Part shown: piece by piece, positions 41,474 to 50,060 of the stretch
Layout of the letters: each line of letters starts with the position of its first letter
Position numbering within the stretch: the stretch's first letter is position 1
Source of the DNA: G963667075 sp963667075
Lineage (GTDB): Bacteria; Pseudomonadota; Alphaproteobacteria; Micavibrionales; Micavibrionaceae
Assembly: GCA_963667075.1 (NCBI GenBank)
Contig: OY762938.1
Span: forward strand, 1,736,001 to 1,800,000
Length of the DNA: 64,000 bases
Direction: 5' to 3'
The notes under the pieces: model-generated
Databases searched by the model: none
The model's input: only the letters and a program-made list of their open reading frames with translations
What the model was told of the DNA's origin: nothing
Translations under genes and position numbers: made by a program

Positions 41474-44092
41474 ATGACTGATCTAACAACATCTGTGCCA
41501 CCATCTTCTGATATTCCAGTGGTGTCACTGGAAGAGGAAATGAAAAGCTCTTACCTTGATTATGCGATGAGCGTGATCGTAAGCCGGGCTTTACCGGATG
41601 TGCGGGATGGTTTAAAGCCTGTGCACAGACGAATTTTTCATGCCATGCGTGAAGGCGGGTACACATCGGATAAACCATATAAAAAGTCAGCCCGCATCGT
41701 CGGTGATGTCATGGGTAAATATCACCCTCATGGTGATCAGGCGATTTATGATGCGCTTGTGCGTTTGGCGCAGGACTTTTCGATGCGCTTGCCCCTTATT
41801 GACGGGCAGGGGAACTTTGGTTCCATGGATGGTGATCCGCCTGCTCAGATGCGTTATACAGAGGCTCGTTTGGCGAAATCAGCCGAAGCCCTGCTTCAGG
41901 ATATTGAAAAGGATACGGTTAATTTTCGTCCTAACTATGATGAATCGACGCTGGAACCGGAAGTTCTTCCGACACGTATCCCGAATCTGCTGGTTAATGG
42001 GGCCGGTGGTATTGCTGTGGGTATGGCCACGAACATTCCGCCGCACAATCTGATTGAGGTGATTGATGCCTGTTTCGCGATGATTGATAATCCGGGGATG
42101 AGCACGGAAGAGCTGATGAAGTATATCCCAGGCCCTGATTTCCCAACCGGTGCTCAGATTTTGGGGCGGCGTGGTATTCACTCGGCTTATACGACGGGTA
42201 ACGGCTCTGTTATGATGCGGGCGAAAACCTCTATTGAGGAAGTTCGTAAAGGCCGGGATGCTATTATTGTGCATGAAGTGCCTTATCAGGTGAACAAGGG
42301 CCGTTTGCTGGAACGTCTCGGCGAAGTAGCGCGTGACAAAATTGTGGAAGGCATTGCCGAGATCCGTGATGAATCTGATCGTGATGGCGTGCGTGTTGTG
42401 ATTGAACTTAAGCGTGATGCACACGGCGATGTCGTGTTGAATCAGTTGTTTAAGCATACGGCACTGCAAACGTCTTTTGGTTGCAATATGGTGGCGCTAC
42501 ATCATGGTACGCCGCAAATGTTATTGCTGCGTGATTTTATCAAGGCTTTTGTGGATTTCCGCGAAGAGGTTATCACGCGCCGTACTGTGTTTGAGCTGAA
42601 TAAAGCGCGTGATCGTGCCCATATCTTGGCCGGTCTGGCGGTAGCTGTGGCGAATATTGATGAGATCATTGCGCTGATACGCCATGCCCCAAATCCGCAG
42701 GAAGCTAAAGAAAGGCTCCTGGCTAAAACATGGCCCGCGGGAGATGTCGCACCGCTGATAGAGTTGATTGATGATCCTGAACATCCATTGGAAGACGATG
42801 GAACCTATCAGATGTCAGAAGAGCAGGCTAAGGCTATACTGGATTTACGTCTGCACCGTTTGACAGGGCTTGAGCGGGATAAAATTGCTGATGAACTGAA
42901 AGTGATTACGGACCGGATCGCAGAGTATCTGGCTATTCTGGCGGATAAGCAAAAACTTTTTGACGTGCTGCGTGAAGAGCTGGAAGACATCAAGAATCGT
43001 TTTGGTACGCCGCGCCGTACAGAACTGGTTGAGGCCGAGTTTGAAACGGATATTGAGGATCTGATACAGCGCGAAGATATGGTTGTGACGGTGACGAATG
43101 GTGGCTATATCAAGCGTGTGCCGCTGGATACGTACCGTGCACAAAAACGTGGTGGTAAAGGGCGGTCCAGCGCGTCTCTGAAAGATGAGGACTTTGTGTC
43201 GGATTTATTCGTAGCCTCTACCCATACGCCAATCCTTTTCTTTACCAGCCGCGGTATCGTTCACAAAATGAAGGTCTGGCAGTTGCCACTTGCGACACCG
43301 CAAGGCCGGGGTAAGGCTCTGGTTAATCTTCTGCCTTTGGAAAAGGATGAAAACATTTCTGTTTATATGCGCCTGCCTGAAGATGAGGAGATCTGGGACA
43401 ATCTTGATATCATGTTTGCCACGTCTCATGGCTCTGTAAGGCGGAACAAGCTTGTTGATTTTAAGAATATCAGATCAAACGGGTTGATTGCCATGAAGCT
43501 GGGTGATGACGAAGATCTTGTTTCTGTGATGATTTGTAAGGACGATGAAGATGTTTTCCTTGCGACCCGCAAAGGCAAAGCCATTCGCTTCCCTGTTGAT
43601 GCTATTCGTGTTTTTGCTGGCCGGACATCAACCGGTGTCAGGGGCATTAAGCTCTCCAAAGGGGATGAAGTGATCTCCATGTCTATCTTGCGCCGTGAGG
43701 CAGAAGGGGAACAGGGGCAAGCTTTGTTGAATGTGTCAGAAAACGGTTTTGGCAAACGGACCTATGCGAGCGAATACCGTATAACAGGGCGTGGTGGTTC
43801 CGGTGTGATCAATATGGATGTCACGGATAAAACGGGCGATGTTGCGGCGACATTCCCTGTGACAGATGATCATCAGGTGATGCTGGTCTCGGATAAGGGG
43901 CAAATGATTCGTACGCCGGTGTCGGATGTGCGCTTTACGGGACGGAGCGCGCAAGGTGTTACGATTTTCAAGGTTGCGAAGGATGAACGGGTTGTTTCTG
44001 TTGCCTGGCTTATTGAAGATGACGAAGAAACCGAGCTGGACGACGAACTGGAAGCAAAAACAGAGCCTGATGATGTTGGGGCAGAAGACTAA
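41474..44092 (+). CDS. gyrA: DNA gyrase subunit A
   Basis: The 872-residue subunit has the winged-helix domain with the catalytic Tyr in AQMRYTEARLAKS, the tower and coiled-coil region, and six C-terminal beta-pinwheel repeats including the GyrA-box-like sequence AQKRGGKGRSS. In the quinolone-resistance region the sequence is YHPHGDQAIYDALVRLAQDF, so the position equal to Ser83 of Escherichia coli is Gln, while Asp87 is kept. The tail is acidic. Its stop codon lies in a perfect hairpin (44083-44106). Confidence 0.97.
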   Translation: MTDLTTSVPPSSDIPVVSLEEEMKSSYLDYAMSVIVSRALPDVRDGLKPVHRRIFHAMREGGYTSDKPYKKSARIVGDVMGKYHPHGDQAIYDALVRLAQDFSMRLPLIDGQGNFGSMDGDPPAQMRYTEARLAKSAEALLQDIEKDTVNFRPNYDESTLEPEVLPTRIPNLLVNGAGGIAVGMATNIPPHNLIEVIDACFAMIDNPGMSTEELMKYIPGPDFPTGAQILGRRGIHSAYTTGNGSVMMRAKTSIEEVRKGRDAIIVHEVPYQVNKGRLLERLGEVARDKIVEGIAEIRDESDRDGVRVVIELKRDAHGDVVLNQLFKHTALQTSFGCNMVALHHGTPQMLLLRDFIKAFVDFREEVITRRTVFELNKARDRAHILAGLAVAVANIDEIIALIRHAPNPQEAKERLLAKTWPAGDVAPLIELIDDPEHPLEDDGTYQMSEEQAKAILDLRLHRLTGLERDKIADELKVITDRIAEYLAILADKQKLFDVLREELEDIKNRFGTPRRTELVEAEFETDIEDLIQREDMVVTVTNGGYIKRVPLDTYRAQKRGGKGRSSASLKDEDFVSDLFVASTHTPILFFTSRGIVHKMKVWQLPLATPQGRGKALVNLLPLEKDENISVYMRLPEDEEIWDNLDIMFATSHGSVRRNKLVDFKNIRSNGLIAMKLGDDEDLVSVMICKDDEDVFLATRKGKAIRFPVDAIRVFAGRTSTGVRGIKLSKGDEVISMSILRREAEGEQGQALLNVSENGFGKRTYASEYRITGRGGSGVINMDVTDKTGDVAATFPVTDDHQVMLVSDKGQMIRTPVSDVRFTGRSAQGVTIFKVAKDERVVSVAWLIEDDEETELDDELEAKTEPDDVGAED

Positions 44093-44106
44093 AAAAATAG
44101 TCTTCT
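44083..44106 (+). terminator. hairpin spanning the gyrA stop codon
   Basis: AGAAGACTA (44083-44091) pairs perfectly with TAGTCTTCT (44098-44106) around AAAAAA. It has no T tail, so it may be a weak terminator or a 3'-end stabilising structure. Confidence 0.5.
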
Positions 44107-44158
44107 AATGCCGCAGATTATAGAACGCGCTGCAAAAGGGCTGATTATATGCTGGACC

Positions 44159-44494
44159 CTAGACCAGATCTGTTGTTTTCATACTTAAAAAGATGCTTAG
44201 CAGGCCGTTGACCATCTGTAGGTTTTTGGTGGCTTTGCGGGGCAGCGGGATCTTGTTGTCCATGCAAAAACGTAAAACGGCAGCGGCCAAAAAAGTGTGA
44301 TCAAGCACTTCCTCTTCGACAACGCCGCTTGGTCGTTCTATCGTCACCTTTGTAGAGATGGGGATCTCTTCTGTGATCTCAAGGCTTTTAATAAAGAATT
44401 CTCTGCCCCCCTTTTGGCTGCGGAGCATATGCCGAAGGACAGCTTTGTGCAGCTCGTTTTCGTTCAGGGAGATGATTTTTATAGCTATTCCCAT
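44159..44494 (-). CDS. hypothetical protein, unknown function
   Basis: The 111-residue protein (from the ATG at 44494) is soluble, with alternating charged and hydrophobic residues (AVLRHMLRSQKGGREFF, FLAAAVLRFCMDNKIPLP). No family was recognised. It sits between gyrA and an IS630-type element, and its start lies only 30 bp from the element's first ORF, so its promoter region may have been replaced. Confidence 0.45.
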   Translation of the reverse strand: MGIAIKIISLNENELHKAVLRHMLRSQKGGREFFIKSLEITEEIPISTKVTIERPSGVVEEEVLDHTFLAAAVLRFCMDNKIPLPRKATKNLQMVNGLLSIFLSMKTTDLV

Positions 44495-44523
44495 AAACAT
44501 TTGCGTATGTTATTTTATGATCT

Positions 44524-44862
44524 ATGAGATGTTCATCAGATATACGCACCCGAGTTATAGATTTTGTTGAGAACGGCGGGAGCAAAGCGGAGGCGGCCCG
44601 GAGATTTCAGGTTAGCGCCCGTTCAGTATTTTATTGGCTTAAACAAGGTCGAGATTATGTTGCGGTTAAACCCGGCCCCCGGGATGCGCGAAAGACCGAC
44701 CGAAAGAAGCTTATTGAGCTTGTAGAAGCCCGCCCTGACATGATGCTCAAAGAACTGGCGCAAGAGCTTGACGTGAGCATCAACGCAGTTTGGCATTCGC
44801 TTAAGGTTCTTGGTTATACCCGTAAAAAAAATGGCACGCTACAAAGAGAAAAGACACTATGA
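44524..44862 (+). CDS. IS630-family transposase OrfA (HTH)
   Basis: The 112-residue protein has two helix-turn-helix units: IRTRVIDFVENGGSKAEAAR with FQVSARSVFYWLK, and LKELAQELDVSINAVWHSLK. It overlaps orfB, and the shared region contains an A8 run (44824-44831) where the ribosome could change to the orfB frame. It is the same family as the remnant at 2254-3754. Confidence 0.9.
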   Translation: MRCSSDIRTRVIDFVENGGSKAEAARRFQVSARSVFYWLKQGRDYVAVKPGPRDARKTDRKKLIELVEARPDMMLKELAQELDVSINAVWHSLKVLGYTRKKNGTLQREKTL

Positions 44863-45373
44863 AAAATGGCGTAGATCATACCTAAAAAAGCTGGATCGTT
44901 TTGTTCGCAAAGGCCATGACATCGTTTACATGGATGAAACAGGTTTTGCGCCGGGAACAAGCCGGAGCCACGCTTATAGCCCTAAGGGTAAGCGCATTTA
45001 TGGCGATGTAGGCAGCCAGTCCAGGCCTCGAACGTCTCTAATAGGCGGTTACCTAAAAGGCAAATTAATCGCACCGGTTTTGTTTAAAGGAAATTGTAAT
45101 ACGCAAGCAATGAATGTTTGGCTAAAGCATCATCTTTTGCCCGAACTTAAACCCGGCAGTGTTATTGTTATGGATAATGCAAGCTTTCATAAATCGCAAG
45201 AAACAAGGGATATTCTTAAAAATGCTGGCCATTTTGTACTATTCCTGCCTCCTTATTCTCCGCACCTAAATCCCATCGAAAAGCTATGGGCAAACATAAA
45301 GCAAGCGTGGAAATATCAGATTAATGGATCTTTAGAAGATATTCTTGTGTCGCGCAAGTATATATGGAACTAG
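44810..45373 (+). CDS. IS630-family transposase OrfB (DDE domain)
   Basis: The protein carries the three catalytic acidic residues: D in VYMDETGFAPG, D in VIVMDNASFHKS and E in HLNPIEKLWANIK. The likely independent start is the ATG at 44831 just after the A8 run (MARYKEKRHYEKW), or it is made as a fusion with OrfA by frameshifting. The C-terminus (SLEDILVSRKYIWN) is a little shorter than in many relatives. I could not identify convincing terminal inverted repeats around it. Confidence 0.88.
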   Translation: MVIPVKKMARYKEKRHYEKWRRSYLKKLDRFVRKGHDIVYMDETGFAPGTSRSHAYSPKGKRIYGDVGSQSRPRTSLIGGYLKGKLIAPVLFKGNCNTQAMNVWLKHHLLPELKPGSVIVMDNASFHKSQETRDILKNAGHFVLFLPPYSPHLNPIEKLWANIKQAWKYQINGSLEDILVSRKYIWN

Positions 45374-45477
45374 CTATATTTCACTGACCATGGAATTTTT
45401 CGTTGTTGCTTCAAAAAAGGGGATTCTATCATTTTCTTTCCTTGCCTGAAAGCAGATAGACGGGTAAATAAAAAAAG

Positions 45478-45999
45478 ATGGTAGAAAAGAATAAAAACAG
45501 ACGCATTGGCGTTTATCCGGGCACGTTTGATCCTATCACAAAAGGACATCTCCACATTATAAGGCGGGCGAGCAAGCTTGTTGATCATCTGGTTGTAGCT
45601 GTTGGTGAAAATGTAGAAAAAAAACATTTGTTTAGTATAGAAGACCGTTTGAAAATGGTCGAACAGGATATATTGAATTTGCCGGATAAGCATTGTTCTA
45701 TCGAAGTGCAAAAATTCGATAACTTGCTTGTGGATTTCGCAAAAAACATAAAAGCTGTGTGTGTTTTCAGGGGCTTGCGTGCTGTTTCTGATTTTGATTA
45801 TGAATTTCAGATGACAGGCATGAATGCCCGTTTAAACCCGGATGTTGAGACGGTTTTTCTTATGGCATCGGATAAATGGCAGTTTGTATCCTCTTCATTC
45901 ATAAAAGAAATACACCGGCTTGGCGGGGATGTTTGTGACTTTGTCACGCCGCAGGTCAAGCAAGCTTTAATAAAAAAGCGCGATAATAGCGGCGTATGA
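45478..45999 (+). CDS. coaD: pantetheine-phosphate adenylyltransferase
   Basis: The 173-residue enzyme has the nucleotidyltransferase motif GVYPGTFDPITKGHLHII and the C-terminal SSSFIKEIHRLGGDV. It makes dephospho-CoA from phosphopantetheine and ATP. In relatives it directly follows gyrA; here an IS element and a hypothetical gene separate them. Its last two codons and stop (GGCGTATGA) are the first bases of the 118-bp repeat unit, so the repeat has supplied or captured the end of the gene. Confidence 0.96.
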   Translation: MVEKNKNRRIGVYPGTFDPITKGHLHIIRRASKLVDHLVVAVGENVEKKHLFSIEDRLKMVEQDILNLPDKHCSIEVQKFDNLLVDFAKNIKAVCVFRGLRAVSDFDYEFQMTGMNARLNPDVETVFLMASDKWQFVSSSFIKEIHRLGGDVCDFVTPQVKQALIKKRDNSGV

Positions 46000-46390
46000 A
46001 CGTCCGATTTTTTTTGGTTAGAAAAAGGATTTGGTATGTAGCACTTTGAATAAGTTATTCAAAGCGCACCGAGCGACTGCGAGGCGTCCGTTAGGACGGA
46101 AGCCTGCGTGGCGTATGAACGTCCGATTTTTTTCGGTTAGAAAAAGGATTGGTATGTAGCACTTTGAATACGTTATTCAAAGCGCACCGAGCGACTGCGA
46201 GGCGTCCGTTAGGACGGAAGCCTGCGTGGCGTATGAACGTCCGATTTTTTTCGGTTAGAAAAAGGATTGGTATGTAGCACTTTGAATACGTTATTCAAAG
46301 CGCACCGAGCGACTGCGAGGCGTCCGTTAGGACGGAAGCCTGCGTGGCGTATGAACGTCCGATTTTTTTTGGTTAGAAAAAAAATCGGTA
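45991..46390. repeat. 118-bp tandem repeat array, three full units and one partial
   Basis: Units start at 45991, 46110, 46228 and 46346 (periods 119, 118, 118); the last is cut at about 46390. Each unit holds GGCGTATGAACGTCCGA, a T7-T8 run, ATTGGTATGTAGCA, hairpin CTTTGAATA/TTATTCAAAG, hairpin CGTCC-GTTA-GGACG and GAAGCCTGCGT. Copies are almost identical. The word CGTCC recurs after GGACG and just before the T run, so GGACG can pair either back or forward; the forward pairing would make a terminator. No ORF or spacer-like variation is present. Confidence 0.9.
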
Positions 46391-46468
46391 TAGAAAAGCC
46401 CAATAAAAATTTATAAAAAGCTTGACCTTTTGGGCTAATATCCTTAACTATGGCCCGTCAAAAGAAAT

Positions 46469-46544
46469 GACCGCGTAGCTCAGTCGGTAGAGCAACTGAC
46501 TTTTAATCAGTAGGTCCAGGGTTCGAATCCCTGCGCGGTCACCA
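46469..46544 (+). tRNA. tRNA-Lys (anticodon TTT)
   Basis: The 76-nt cloverleaf is complete. Acceptor GACCGCG pairs with CGCGGTC, followed by discriminator A and an encoded CCA. The anticodon arm is ACTGA-CTTTTAA-TCAGT, with anticodon TTT. The T arm is CAGGG-TTCGAAT-CCCTG. It lies between the tandem array and an AT-rich two-gene cassette. Confidence 0.97.
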
Positions 46545-46776
46545 TTTTAAATCAATCATTTAGAAAATATATTATGAATAAATGTCCGATTAAATAAAAG
46601 TCGGACCTCCGACTTTTGGCTTAAAATTTGTCAATTTAATTCCCCCCAGACAATCTATTTTTTTGCTATTCTTTTCCGTAAATATTTTAATTCTTGCTTT
46701 TTGTCTTTGCTTGATTTAGCTATATGAGTGTTGCTAATTTAATAAAATAACGAAAATTCGTTAAAAAGGTCAATAA

Positions 46777-47988
46777 ATGTTAAAAAGTTTTAAGATTACA
46801 AACTTTCACAGTATTGGAGAGACTCAGGAATTTTCTTTGGCTATTTCGAATAATGCAGTTTTGGACGATTCTGCTTATAAAGTAGATGAAGATCTGAATA
46901 TAAATCTTGTTTCTACTATTGTTGGGCATAATGCTTCAGGAAAAACGACAACAATTAAGGCTTTAACCTTCTTGTTATGGTTCGTTGAAGAATCATACAC
47001 GACATTTAAAGAAACTACTTTAATTCCTGTAGAGCCACATCACTTGAAAAAGGATGAACGGACAAAGTTTGAGATAGAATTTTTAAGTGATGGAAAACTT
47101 TATAAATATTCAATTGCGCTTGATAAAAATCAGGTTTTTAGTGAGTATCTGGGGCAGCATATAAAAAGGGATTTTAGCAGAGTTTTTGAATATCAAAGAG
47201 ATGGGAATGCTTGGGAATTTACAGTGGGAAAATCTTTGGGGACTATAAATAACAAAGATATGGACCGCTTTAGAAACCGAAGAAATGTATCGGTTTTATC
47301 CAGTTTAATTCATACGGGCTATCTTGATAAAATACATTTTTTTGAAAATGTTCATGCCAATGTTAATCAGCTTGGTTATCAATCCGTTTCAATCTTTTCA
47401 AAATTTTTTAATGTTTCTGAAAAATTGTATGAAGATGAAACGTTAAAAGAGCAGGTCCTTGATTTTGTAAAAAATGTTGATCTCGGGATATCTGATTTTC
47501 GATTTGGTGAGGCTGTATTGAGAAGTAGCGATAAACCTGATGAGGAGATTACAAAAAAAACATTAGAATGTATTCATGGATCGGGGGAAAAAGAGTTTTC
47601 TTTAGAGTTGATAGAAGAGTCCGGTGGTACAATTCAAGGGTTTAATCTTTTGTCGAGTTTGATTCCGATTTTAAATACAGGCGGTATAGCTGTTCTTGAT
47701 GAAATTGAAGATGGGCTTCACCCATATGTTGTAAAAAAAATAATTTCTCTTTTTGAAAAAGAAGAAACAAATCCCAAGAAGGCCCAGCTTATTTTTGCGA
47801 CCCATCAACATTTGCTTTTAAATGATAGAACGAAAACACAAATCTTTTTTACTGAAAAGGATGAAGACAATTTTGAAACTGAAATATATCGTTTAGATGA
47901 TGTTGAAGGTGTCAGGAATGATGAAAATTTTTTCCAAAAGTATTTGGCCGGTGTTTATGGCGCAACCCCTAACATAAAGTCGTTTTAG
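46777..47988 (+). CDS. RloA/AbiL-like AAA ATPase, probable defence gene
   Basis: The 403-residue ATPase has an N-terminal FKITNFHSIGE strand pattern typical of SMC/OLD-type ATPases, Walker A GHNASGKTTTIKAL (about residue 50), a signature-like SGGTIQGFNLLSSLIP, Walker B GIAVLDEIEDGLHPYVV and a switch His in FATHQHLLL. The insert between Walker A and B is about 240 residues. It is 8 nt upstream of an RloB-like gene. Such pairs occur as phage-defence (abortive infection) modules. The cassette is visibly more AT-rich than its neighbours and follows a tRNA gene, which suggests acquisition by transfer. Confidence 0.82.
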   Translation: MLKSFKITNFHSIGETQEFSLAISNNAVLDDSAYKVDEDLNINLVSTIVGHNASGKTTTIKALTFLLWFVEESYTTFKETTLIPVEPHHLKKDERTKFEIEFLSDGKLYKYSIALDKNQVFSEYLGQHIKRDFSRVFEYQRDGNAWEFTVGKSLGTINNKDMDRFRNRRNVSVLSSLIHTGYLDKIHFFENVHANVNQLGYQSVSIFSKFFNVSEKLYEDETLKEQVLDFVKNVDLGISDFRFGEAVLRSSDKPDEEITKKTLECIHGSGEKEFSLELIEESGGTIQGFNLLSSLIPILNTGGIAVLDEIEDGLHPYVVKKIISLFEKEETNPKKAQLIFATHQHLLLNDRTKTQIFFTEKDEDNFETEIYRLDDVEGVRNDENFFQKYLAGVYGATPNIKSF

Positions 47989-47996
47989 GGGTAAGG

Positions 47997-48629
47997 ATGG
48001 GAAAAAAGAAGAAAAGAGAACGAAAAACTTCGGTTTTTGCGTCTGTTGAGGGGAAAAGAGAAAAGGCTTTTTTATTGGCTCTTAAGGAGATATATCAGCT
48101 CAAGGAAAACAATATTAAATTGAACATAGAATATTCGTCTGGAGGGACTCCGGATAAAATTATTTCTACAGCCATTAAGACTTCTTACGGAATGAGAGTT
48201 TTTGCATGGCTTGATGAAGATTTTGAGCCAGAATATCCGTTAAGTCGAGAGATCCGAAAACGCCTATTAACGTGTTGGAATATAAAAGAGCCTGATGCTA
48301 CTTTTTTTGAATGTCCTTTCCCGGACTTACAAAGCAAATATAATCAGGATGGCAAAAAACCTGTAATAGTTACTTCGAGACCGGTTTGTGTTGAATCTAT
48401 AATTTTGCAGATTTTAGATAAGAATTTACCTTTTAAAGAATATGATCCTGAAAAAAGGAGAACTCAGATAGATACTTTAAAAGGCAAGCTTAAGGAGCAG
48501 ATGGAAAACAAAAGTGAAGAGGCCTTCTATATTGAGAATCTTTCAAAAGAAAAACTGGAGGCCAAAAGAAAGGAAATTCCAGAATTGGATTTGATATTGT
48601 CCTTAATTAGTAAAAAACATACCCACTAA
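47997..48629 (+). CDS. RloB-like protein (TOPRIM-like nuclease candidate), partner of the ATPase
   Basis: The 210-residue protein begins with a basic stretch (MGKKKKRERKTS). It has a TOPRIM-like pattern: a Glu in FASVEGKREKAFLLAL and an Asp-x-Asp-like VFAWLDEDFEPEYP after a GGTPDKI segment. These features and the gene order match RloB, the usual partner of RloA-type ATPases. Nuclease activity is inferred. It ends about 75 nt before the next gene. Confidence 0.75.
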   Translation: MGKKKKRERKTSVFASVEGKREKAFLLALKEIYQLKENNIKLNIEYSSGGTPDKIISTAIKTSYGMRVFAWLDEDFEPEYPLSREIRKRLLTCWNIKEPDATFFECPFPDLQSKYNQDGKKPVIVTSRPVCVESIILQILDKNLPFKEYDPEKRRTQIDTLKGKLKEQMENKSEEAFYIENLSKEKLEAKRKEIPELDLILSLISKKHTH

Positions 48630-48704
48630 AGCCCGCACTGCATTTTCTTTTCCTTCTTTTTTTTGCGTGTGTTATAGTCTGGGCACTTTGGTACGATATA
48701 GGGG

Positions 48705-49427
48705 ATGTTTGGGCTTATGGCTGAGAAGGGTGATCGTTTGAAGGATCTTTTTGAAACGCATAGTGAAAATGGTGTTCAGAAGGTCGGTGTTGTGGCTCGT
48801 TTGCGTGGGTATTTTCTGGCCGGGATTCTTGTGACGGCCCCGATCGGGATTACGATTTTTCTTACCTACAGCTTTTTAAGCTTTATTGACAGCCATGTGC
48901 GCCGCCTCATTCCGATGGAGCGGGTGTTGCCATCTGAATATAATGCTTATGCCTTGCCTGGTATCGGTATTGTTGTGGCTCTTGCTTTCTTTATCTTGGT
49001 GGGTTGGTTTGCGCGGAATTTTCTGGGCCGCCTGATTATTCGGATTTCTGAATATTTTGTCCATAAAATGCCTGTTATTCGGACTCTTTATGCGGCCATT
49101 AAACAGATTTTTGAAACTGTGATGGCGAGTAAGTCTCAGGCTTTTCGTGAAGTAGTGCTCATGGAATATCCCAGAAAAGGGGTTTGGTCTGTAGGGTTTG
49201 TTACAGGTAAAACAGAAGGGGAAATTCAAAGGGCGACCAAAGAAGAAACGATCAATGTTTTTGTCCCAACCACGCCAAACCCAACGTCCGGTTATCTCTT
49301 GTTCGTACCCAAAAGCGAGTTGGTCTACCTTGATATGACGGTAGAAGAGGGCGTAAAGCTCGTCGTGTCCGCCGGCATTATTACGCCCCCTGATCGTGGG
49401 CAAAAAAAAGAGACAGGGAAAAGATAG
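48705..49427 (+). CDS. DUF502-family membrane protein
   Basis: The 240-residue protein has two membrane segments (YFLAGILVTAPIGITIFLTY and GIGIVVALAFFILVGWF) and the DUF502 region FVHKMPVIRTLYAAIKQIFE, then FVPTTPNPTSGYLLFVP. The family is widespread and of unknown function. In many alphaproteobacteria it neighbours recG and mfd; here it lies about 2.6 kb from the end of recG. The ATG at 48705 has a closely spaced AGGGG, and a second ATG four codons later is also possible. Confidence 0.88.
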   Translation: MFGLMAEKGDRLKDLFETHSENGVQKVGVVARLRGYFLAGILVTAPIGITIFLTYSFLSFIDSHVRRLIPMERVLPSEYNAYALPGIGIVVALAFFILVGWFARNFLGRLIIRISEYFVHKMPVIRTLYAAIKQIFETVMASKSQAFREVVLMEYPRKGVWSVGFVTGKTEGEIQRATKEETINVFVPTTPNPTSGYLLFVPKSELVYLDMTVEEGVKLVVSAGIITPPDRGQKKETGKR

Positions 49428-49434
49428 CTCTTTT

Positions 49435-49965
49435 TTAGCAAGGTTTATAGGGGACGGTTTCTGCTTTGAAAAGGGGTATTGTTTTTGCCATCATTCTGTC
49501 AAGAAAGTTGTAGAACTGAACGATGGGTTTTCCGATACCTGATCTGTAATTAAAATTTGATGATAATCCAGACACATTTTGAAGCTGTATTTTATAAGGC
49601 GATTCGGGTTCTGTAATATCTTTAAAACGTACGTGATATTGCATGATGGCATCGCTTTTGAGAAGTCTTTCCGCAGCGTGTCCAGAAATGTTGACCTGAA
49701 GAAAATCGGATCTGATTAGATCGGGATGATAGATCCCGCTTTTTAGTAGGACGTCCAAATTAGCGGAGGCTGGAATCTTTTGCTCTGGCTGAAGGTTTTC
49801 TGCAGGCTTAAACACAGGTGCGTTTTTTTCGTCAACCCCCAGAAAAACACCTTTTTCAGGGTGAACGGCGATTAAAACAGCATTATTAAGCTCCCGTTTA
49901 AAGAAAAAAGCATGCGTAGCTAAATATTCCGATAAAGAGCCCGGTTCTGATATATTTTCCTGCAT
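49435..49965 (-). CDS. hypothetical protein, unknown function
   Basis: The 176-residue soluble protein has no signal peptide and no recognised domain. It contains LATHAFFFKRELNNAVLIAV near the start and an aromatic, basic C-terminus (KTIPLFKAETVPYKPC). It is convergent with the DUF502 gene, 8 nt away. Confidence 0.5.
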   Translation of the reverse strand: MQENISEPGSLSEYLATHAFFFKRELNNAVLIAVHPEKGVFLGVDEKNAPVFKPAENLQPEQKIPASANLDVLLKSGIYHPDLIRSDFLQVNISGHAAERLLKSDAIMQYHVRFKDITEPESPYKIQLQNVSGLSSNFNYRSGIGKPIVQFYNFLDRMMAKTIPLFKAETVPYKPC

Positions 49966-50060
49966 TATAAAAACACCTTTTTAAATTATGAATAATATTG
50001 GTGGTAGCATAGTTATTTTTGTATTTCCATAGAAAAAATGAGAAGCATGAGCGTATAAAT

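Noticed and set aside
41879..42469. Minus-strand ORF of 196 codons inside gyrA
   Set aside because: It is fully antisense to a conserved gene, with no start context or domain.
45991..46390. CRISPR array
   Set aside because: The units repeat in full with no unique spacers, the period is 118 bp and no cas gene is nearby.
46209..46403. Minus-strand ORF of 64 codons inside the tandem array
   Set aside because: It is a product of the repeat sequence. It has no ribosome-binding site and its frame crosses two repeat units.
46469..48700. Integrated island with direct att repeats of the tRNA-Lys 3' end
   Set aside because: I looked for a second copy of the tRNA 3' end (GGTTCGAATCCCTGCGCGG) downstream of the RloB-like gene and found none in the window.
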